Assembly: GCA_937983305.1 (NCBI GenBank)
Contig: CALKAJ010000149.1
Coordinates: forward strand, 1-11,118
DNA length: 11,118 nucleotides
Direction: 5' to 3'
Source of the DNA: an uncultured Ignavibacteriota bacterium
GTDB taxonomy: Bacteria; Bacteroidota; Ignavibacteria; Tepidaquicellales; Tepidaquicellaceae
The stretch's first letter is position 1. Each line of letters opens with the position of its first letter. The position numbers and the translations under genes were made by a program. Shown here in pieces: positions 7,032 to 11,118 of this stretch. Under the pieces are notes generated by a model that was given only the letters and a program-made list of their open reading frames with translations, did not search any database and was not told the origin of the DNA.

Positions 7032-7751
7032 ATGTCAACCGAGAATTGTCATCATAAATCTTTTGACGACGTTAAGTGTGTCTGGATGAAAAGCGGAACA
7101 GTTGATTATAAGCTTTGCGATATGAGTTTTATGTGTGAAAATTGTGCCTTTGATAAGAAAGTCAGAATGGAACTTAACAGGTTCAATTCAACTGACGAAG
7201 ATAAAATCAGTTCATTCTCATTTGATACAATTTTCGAGCTTGATATTAACTCAACTTCATTTACTCATCCCTATTACAGGTTTGGTAATAGTTTAGTTTT
7301 GAAATACTTTATCGGGAATAATTATTATATCGGTCTCGAAGAGTATTTCACTAAAATTGTAAATGGTTCCTGTGTTGCAAATTTTTCCTCTGAGACTCCC
7401 GAGATTCATAAAGGAGAATCAATATTAAAATTATCCGGAAACTGGGGAGAGCTCAATATCACTGCTCCTTTCGATTTCAGATATCTTGAAAAATTTGAAC
7501 CTACAGACGTGTTCTCAAAAGGTAAAAGATGGTTCGGTATAATCGAAGCAGATAAGATGAAATTTCTCCACCTTGCAAATAATTCAGCAATAGAAAAATT
7601 TGACAATACTAAAAAGAAACTTAGAAAGTACTATGTTAATTCTAATCAGGTCGGTGTTACTATGTATGACGGAGGTGAAAGTCTAAAACACCTTTATCAG
7701 ATTATCGGGAAAAAAGAATTCCTGAAGTTAGTAAAAAAACTGACCGGATAA
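7032..7751 (+). CDS. Cysteine-rich protein with degenerate GcvH-like domain
   Basis: A 239-residue soluble protein with no signal peptide. Residues 6-44 hold Cys6, Cys16, Cys29, Cys35 and Cys38 in the pattern 'CVWMKSGTVDYKLCD ... CENCAFDKK', a segment I recall from the N-termini of uncharacterised GcvH-like proteins in Deltaproteobacteria and relatives; the spacing could bind a metal or Fe-S cluster, unproven. Residues about 78-155 can be laid against the GcvH-like domain of the preceding protein ('FIGNNYYIGLEEYFTKIVNG', 'HKGESILKLSGNWGELNITAP') but are much diverged, with Trp138 where the lipoyl-lysine would be. Residues 207-215 (VGVTMYDGG) repeat the C-terminal motif of its neighbour. It starts 4 bp after the previous stop, so the two are co-transcribed from the sigma-54 promoter and probably act together. 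Function unknown. Confidence 0.82.
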   Translation: MSTENCHHKSFDDVKCVWMKSGTVDYKLCDMSFMCENCAFDKKVRMELNRFNSTDEDKISSFSFDTIFELDINSTSFTHPYYRFGNSLVLKYFIGNNYYIGLEEYFTKIVNGSCVANFSSETPEIHKGESILKLSGNWGELNITAPFDFRYLEKFEPTDVFSKGKRWFGIIEADKMKFLHLANNSAIEKFDNTKKKLRKYYVNSNQVGVTMYDGGESLKHLYQIIGKKEFLKLVKKLTG

Positions 7752-7775
7752 AATTTTTTGTTTTCCATTTATACT

Positions 7776-7801
7776 AAGACCCCATTATGGGGTCTTTTTT
7801 T
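7776..7801 (+). terminator. Rho-independent terminator after the GcvH-like pair
   Basis: A 9-bp perfect stem (AAGACCCCA at 7776-7784 with TGGGGTCTT at 7788-7796) has a TTA loop and continues into a T run ending at 7801. It lies 24 bp after the stop at 7751 and closes the sigma-54 transcript as a two-gene unit, separating it from the envelope genes downstream. Confidence 0.93.
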
Positions 7802-7860
7802 ATTGGAAATAAATATTTGTTTCTTTTTTTTGCAATTCTGTTTATATTAGAAAAATTAAA

Positions 7861-7865
7861 AAGGA
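7861..7865 (+). promoter_or_regulatory. Ribosome binding site that selects the ATG at 7875
   Basis: AAGGA lies 9 bases before the ATG at 7875. Another ATG at 7868 is only 2 bases from this site and out of frame, so the site decides for 7875. Confidence 0.65.
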
Positions 7866-7874
7866 AAATGGAAA

Positions 7875-8939
7875 ATGAAATCTTTGTTATTTTTTTTATT
7901 TGTATTGTTTCTTTTTCCTGCAGTAACTCTAAAGGCAGGGGTTTTAGATTCACTTATCAGCGGTAAGAAATATACTTTCAGAACTGATAATACACAGTAC
8001 GACGCTGAATATCTCAGCTCGGATTCTTTGTTTTACAGAATTAAGAGAGAAGGTAAAATTTTAAAAGTACTGAAAAGTGATGTATTAATGTACAAAGAAA
8101 AAATACCAGAAGCTTATGAAAGGATTAATTCAACTGACACAATAAAATTTGTTTCCGTAGAAACTAAAGATGGGAATGATGTATCGGGACAGATAATCAG
8201 CAGAGATACAATTTCAATTGTTCTTAAAACCGGCTCGGGCGTCATTATGACAATACCATTGAGCCAGATTGAATCAATTACAGAATCTAATATCGAAATT
8301 GTTGACGGTGAATATACAATCAAAGATCCTAACTCTGCAAGACTGTTTTTTACGCCAACTGCCAGACCAATAAAAAATGGCTCAGCAATCCTTTCGGTAA
8401 CAGAGTTATTTTTCCCGATGGTAGGAATTGGAATTACCGATTATGGAACTCTTGTTGGAGGTATATCTCTAATACCGTTTTCTAACAGCCAGCTCTACTA
8501 TATAAACGCAAAAATAACACCATACCAGTCACCTGAATTAAACTTTGCAGGCGGTTTTATTTATATGAATGCAACTTCAAATAATTCTAACGGTGTTTCT
8601 ATTCCATATATAGTAACTACCGCAGGAAACAAATACTTCTCATTTACGGGGGGTGCAGGGCTGTCTTTTACAGGAAGTAATGAAAACGAAGTTATGTTGT
8701 TAGCCGGCGGTGAAATACAAACGTCAAATAAATCAAAACTAATTTTAGAAAACTGGATATTCACGGGAAGAAAATCAAGTGAACATAATTTCTCTTTTGC
8801 AGGTTTCAGAGTATATGGGAATAAATTATCCGCCGATTTTGCTTTGTTTTATATCTGGGGTACGAAAAGTTCAGGATGGCCCCTCCTTCCCTTTGTAAGT
8901 ATTACTTATAACATTGATGTATTTCAAAAATCAAAATAA
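7875..8939 (+). CDS. Exported envelope protein, beta-barrel-like C-terminal half
   Basis: A 354-residue protein. Residues 1-21 are a hydrophobic signal peptide (cleavage near 'LKAG'). Residues about 28-140 contain two short beta-rich units ('KYTFRTDNTQYDAEYLSSDS' and 'DVSGQIISRDTISIVLKTGS ... IPLSQIESI') resembling the small SH3/Sm-like modules common in secreted Ignavibacteria proteins. Residues about 150-354 have alternating polar and hydrophobic strands with many Gly and aromatics, beginning 'DPNSARLFFTPTARPIKNGS' and 'ELFFPMVGIGITDYGTLVGG', a pattern I recall from unnamed outer-membrane-like proteins of Bacteroidota/Ignavibacteria. It probably resides in the outer membrane. I cannot name a function. 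It follows a strong terminator, so it needs its own promoter in 7802-7860 (a TATATT element at 7843-7848 is a weak candidate), and it precedes the next gene by 8 bp, so they form an operon. Confidence 0.82.
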   Translation: MKSLLFFLFVLFLFPAVTLKAGVLDSLISGKKYTFRTDNTQYDAEYLSSDSLFYRIKREGKILKVLKSDVLMYKEKIPEAYERINSTDTIKFVSVETKDGNDVSGQIISRDTISIVLKTGSGVIMTIPLSQIESITESNIEIVDGEYTIKDPNSARLFFTPTARPIKNGSAILSVTELFFPMVGIGITDYGTLVGGISLIPFSNSQLYYINAKITPYQSPELNFAGGFIYMNATSNNSNGVSIPYIVTTAGNKYFSFTGGAGLSFTGSNENEVMLLAGGEIQTSNKSKLILENWIFTGRKSSEHNFSFAGFRVYGNKLSADFALFYIWGTKSSGWPLLPFVSITYNIDVFQKSK

Positions 8940-8947
8940 TAAATATT

Positions 8948-9694
8948 ATGAGAAAATTTATACTTCTTTCGGTTATTTTTCTCTCTTTCTCTTCTCTTGC
9001 AATATCTCAGGTTAAAGTACTGGGAAAGAATTATTATGTTGGATTCGGACTTTCATTAGACTTTTTTACTAATTCCGAAGTGAGCAGATATTATAACGGT
9101 ATTGTTGGAAATTCCGAGCAATCAGTTGCTGAAGTTGATTTCAGCCTCGGTTTAAAGCTCAGTAAAAATATTTCGGTAGAGTTTGCTCCTTCTCTTATTT
9201 TTACCGTTGCTCCCTCCTATGGCGGATATCCATACGACTACTGGGATGATGACCCTTGGTGGTGGTGGGACGGCTCCCCAGCCGATAATACTTACAAATA
9301 CACTTATACACTAAATAATGCCAATCTTTTTGCTCTTCCGCTTAATTTAAAAATGAAGTACTATCCTTTTAACAGAGGCTTAAATGGCTTTGAAGAAGGT
9401 TTAAATTTTAATATTTCCGCAGGAGCTATGTATCTGAGTGAAAGTTTTTCCGGAACTTATCGGGCAGCAGGAACAAGCACTGATTTGCCTTTTAATATTA
9501 CAAGCAGTGTTTGGGCTCCCAATGTAACTGTAGGATTGGGTTTCAATTACAATTTCGATTACACGCTTCTCGGCTTCGATGTTAATTACAGATTTGTCCC
9601 TATGCCTCTTGACAGGAAATCACCGCTCACAATTTCTAATGCAGGAAATTATAACAGTCTGAATTTTAAATTTAATATCGGTTATTTATTCTGA
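8948..9694 (+). CDS. Outer membrane beta-barrel protein with Trp/Tyr-rich loop
   Basis: A 248-residue protein with a signal peptide at 1-20 (cleavage after 'LAIS', before Gln21). The mature part alternates amphipathic strands ('YYVGFGLSLDFF', 'VDFSLGLKLS', 'ISVEFAPSLIFTV', 'LNLKMKYYPF', 'VTVGLGFNYNFDY', 'NFKFNIGYLF') and ends in Phe, as expected for the beta-signal read by the BAM complex. This fits a small barrel of about eight strands of the OmpA/OmpW-like type, anchored in the outer membrane. Residues 91-110 form an unusual acidic, aromatic loop with four consecutive Trp (104-107) inside a Tyr/Gly/Asp stretch, placed between two strands and so probably at the cell surface. The ligand is unknown. 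It starts 8 bp after the preceding envelope gene and is probably translated from the same transcript. Confidence 0.85.
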   Translation: MRKFILLSVIFLSFSSLAISQVKVLGKNYYVGFGLSLDFFTNSEVSRYYNGIVGNSEQSVAEVDFSLGLKLSKNISVEFAPSLIFTVAPSYGGYPYDYWDDDPWWWWDGSPADNTYKYTYTLNNANLFALPLNLKMKYYPFNRGLNGFEEGLNFNISAGAMYLSESFSGTYRAAGTSTDLPFNITSSVWAPNVTVGLGFNYNFDYTLLGFDVNYRFVPMPLDRKSPLTISNAGNYNSLNFKFNIGYLF

Positions 9695-9792
9695 CTTTCT
9701 TAGAGATGTTTTTTTACATTGATTATTGTTTTTACAATACTTAAGTTGCTATTAGCAACTAATTTTGTTCTCAAATTTAATCAAACTTTTTT
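9695..9792 (+). other. Intergenic leader before the FadL-type gene
   Basis: A 98-bp AT-rich gap. It contains two small inverted repeats: ATTGT/ACAAT around a T4 loop (9725-9738) and AGTTGC/GCAACT around TATTA (9744-9760). Both are too weak to call terminators because no solid T run follows. A promoter for the porin gene may lie here, but I cannot point to one with confidence. Confidence 0.45.
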
Positions 9793-11072
9793 ATGAAAAA
9801 AATTTACGTATTACTTTTTGTTTTACTGATTACCGGTTCTTCATTTGCACAAAATGGTGTCAGATTAATCGGTTATGATGCTTTAAGCATGGGACGAGGA
9901 GGTACCTCAATCGGTTTTTTTGATTCACCTGAATTAATGATGACTAATCCGGCAGGTATTTCTTTCCTTGATAAGTCAGCTTTGAATGTTGATTTCTCAC
10001 TGATGGCACCAAAGACACACTTCAAAAACACTTTAAATGATGTTGACGGCACTAATAACTATTTTCCGCTTCCCTCAGCCGGATATGTCGGAAAAATAAA
10101 AGATTCGAAATTTACCTGGGGTGCAGGCGTTTATATGATTGGCGGAATGGGTGCTGATTTTTCTTTGAAAAATGCACTTTATCGCAATCAGTCTTATTCG
10201 TTTAACCCGTCGGATAGTACTTATTATCCCGTTAAAGGCGATTATACAAATCAGGAATATCATTCAATGTTTGCAGTGATGAACGGCGGACTTTCCGGTG
10301 CTTACAAAATCACTCCTGAATTTTCAGTTGGTGTTACTGCACAGCTTGTTTATAGTATGATGGAATTTAAAATGCCTTTTGGATTGAATCCTTCAATTAT
10401 GCAAGGCAGCCCGATGCCCGGAATGACATTCGGTCAGCTTTTCTCGATGTCTCCTCAAATGGGTGGATTTGGATATTCGGAAGTTGTTGCTTCCGCCGAT
10501 ATGAAAAGTCTTAATGTAGTAACTTTTAACGGTAAAATCGGACTTGCCTACAAACCGAATAGCAATCTATCTTTCGGTTTAAGCTATACTCTTCCTACAA
10601 CCCTTACTTATAAAAACGGTAAAGCAACAATGGATATGTCAAAGCAATTTGAAGATGCAATGGGCAGAGCAGTTATGGGTTTCTATTCACAACCCGGAAC
10701 ACACGGTGCGCCTCTTGATACAGCTTTCAAATATGTTGGTATGAATTTTGCTTCAATGGGAATTGATTTATCAAAAGGCGTTTATGCAGAATACGACCTT
10801 GAAGTAGGTATGAAACTTCCTCAATCAATCGGATTTGGTATGTCATATAAAGCATCAAATACTGTCAGATTAGGTCTTGATTTTGAGTGGATAAACTGGA
10901 GCAATGCATTTGATAAAATGTCAATTAAGCTTACAAATGGGACTAATTCGAATGTTAATACTATGATGGGTAGTCCAAATGTAAATATTGATTTCCCGTT
11001 AAACTGGAAAGATGCCGTAATAGTAAAAGTCGGCGGTGAATTTGATGCAACAAAAGAAGTAACCTTAAGACT
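9793..11072 (+). CDS. OmpP1/FadL/TodX family outer membrane transport protein (3' truncated)
   Basis: A signal peptide at residues 1-19 ends in 'SSFA', before Gln20. The mature start 'GYDALSMGRGGTSIG' followed by 'MMTNPAGISFLD' (49-60) is the family signature: the N-terminal hatch segment that plugs the barrel and the NPA element. Later strands such as 'GVTAQLVYSMMEFKMPF', 'GKIGLAYKPNSNLSFGLSYTLP', 'LPQSIGFGMSYKASNTVRLG' and 'AVIVKVGGEFDATKEVTLRL' fit a FadL-like 14-strand barrel. Members take up long-chain fatty acids or other hydrophobic compounds through the outer membrane. Residues about 194-221 form a Met/Pro-rich insert ('GSPMPGM', 'MSPQMGGF'). Real sequence ends at 11072, after about 427 residues; the six residues and TAG stop that follow in frame are encoded by adapter DNA and are not part of the protein. 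The last strands are missing. Confidence 0.93.
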
Positions 11073-11118
11073 AGATCGGAAGAGCGTCGTGTAGGGAAAG
11101 AGTGTAGATCTCGGTGGT
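11073..11118 (+). other. Illumina TruSeq universal adapter (sequencing artefact)
   Basis: The 46 bases beginning AGATCGGAAGAGCGTCGTGT match the reverse complement of the Illumina TruSeq universal adapter without a mismatch, as far as I recall that sequence. They sit at the very end of the window, as expected for an untrimmed read end carried into an assembly. They are not genomic and should be trimmed. Confidence 0.98.

Noticed and set aside
7868..7870. ATG at 7868 as a start upstream of the envelope gene.
   Set aside because: It is out of frame with the gene and too close to the AAGGA ribosome binding site.
9744..9760. AGTTGC/GCAACT hairpin as a terminator after the barrel gene.
   Set aside because: The stem is only six pairs and is followed by AATTTTG rather than a T run.

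Overview
The window is AT-rich and coding-dense and looks like the chromosome of an environmental member of the Ignavibacteria/Bacteroidota-Chlorobi (FCB) group. The main evidence is the incomplete gene at the left edge. It ends in a type IX secretion C-terminal sorting domain of the 'NYPNPFNP ... SSGVYFYKL ... KKMVLIK' type, which is characteristic of that group. Several outer-membrane beta-barrel-like proteins and a FadL/OmpP1 porin agree with this. The last 46 bases (11073-11118) are not biological: they match the reverse complement of the Illumina TruSeq universal adapter. The sequence is therefore an untrimmed assembly contig end, and the last gene is cut there.

Layout. (1) 3-1079, plus strand: 3' part of a secreted LamG-domain T9SS cargo protein, followed by a strong hairpin terminator. 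(2) 6059 down to 1160, minus strand: a compact five-gene run made of a QmcA/stomatin-like SPFH protein, a short NfeD protein, a membrane histidine kinase with two c-heme-like motifs in its sensor domain, an NtrC-family sigma-54 response regulator overlapping the kinase by 14 bp, and an archaemetzincin protease 9 bp further on. (3) 6060-6370: a 311-bp divergent intergenic region. It holds a sigma-54 promoter (-24/-12) facing right with every consensus position matched, and upstream of it repeats and a palindrome suitable as activator sites. (4) 6371-7751, plus strand: two genes 4 bp apart, driven by that promoter, for GcvH-like (lipoyl-domain fold) proteins that lack the canonical lipoyl-lysine. 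The first is membrane anchored; the second carries a cysteine-rich N-terminus. A strong terminator follows. (5) 7875-9694: two exported envelope proteins in tandem. (6) 9793 to the biological end at 11072: FadL/OmpP1-family outer membrane protein, truncated.

The most interesting reading is that regions 2 to 4 form one redox-responsive regulatory module. The heme-type kinase would sense a periplasmic signal and phosphorylate the sigma-54 activator, which would switch on the adjacent sigma-54 promoter and so the pair of degenerate GcvH-like proteins. Each part is visible in the sequence; the connection between them is inference from adjacency and from the only consensus sigma-54 promoter I found in the window.
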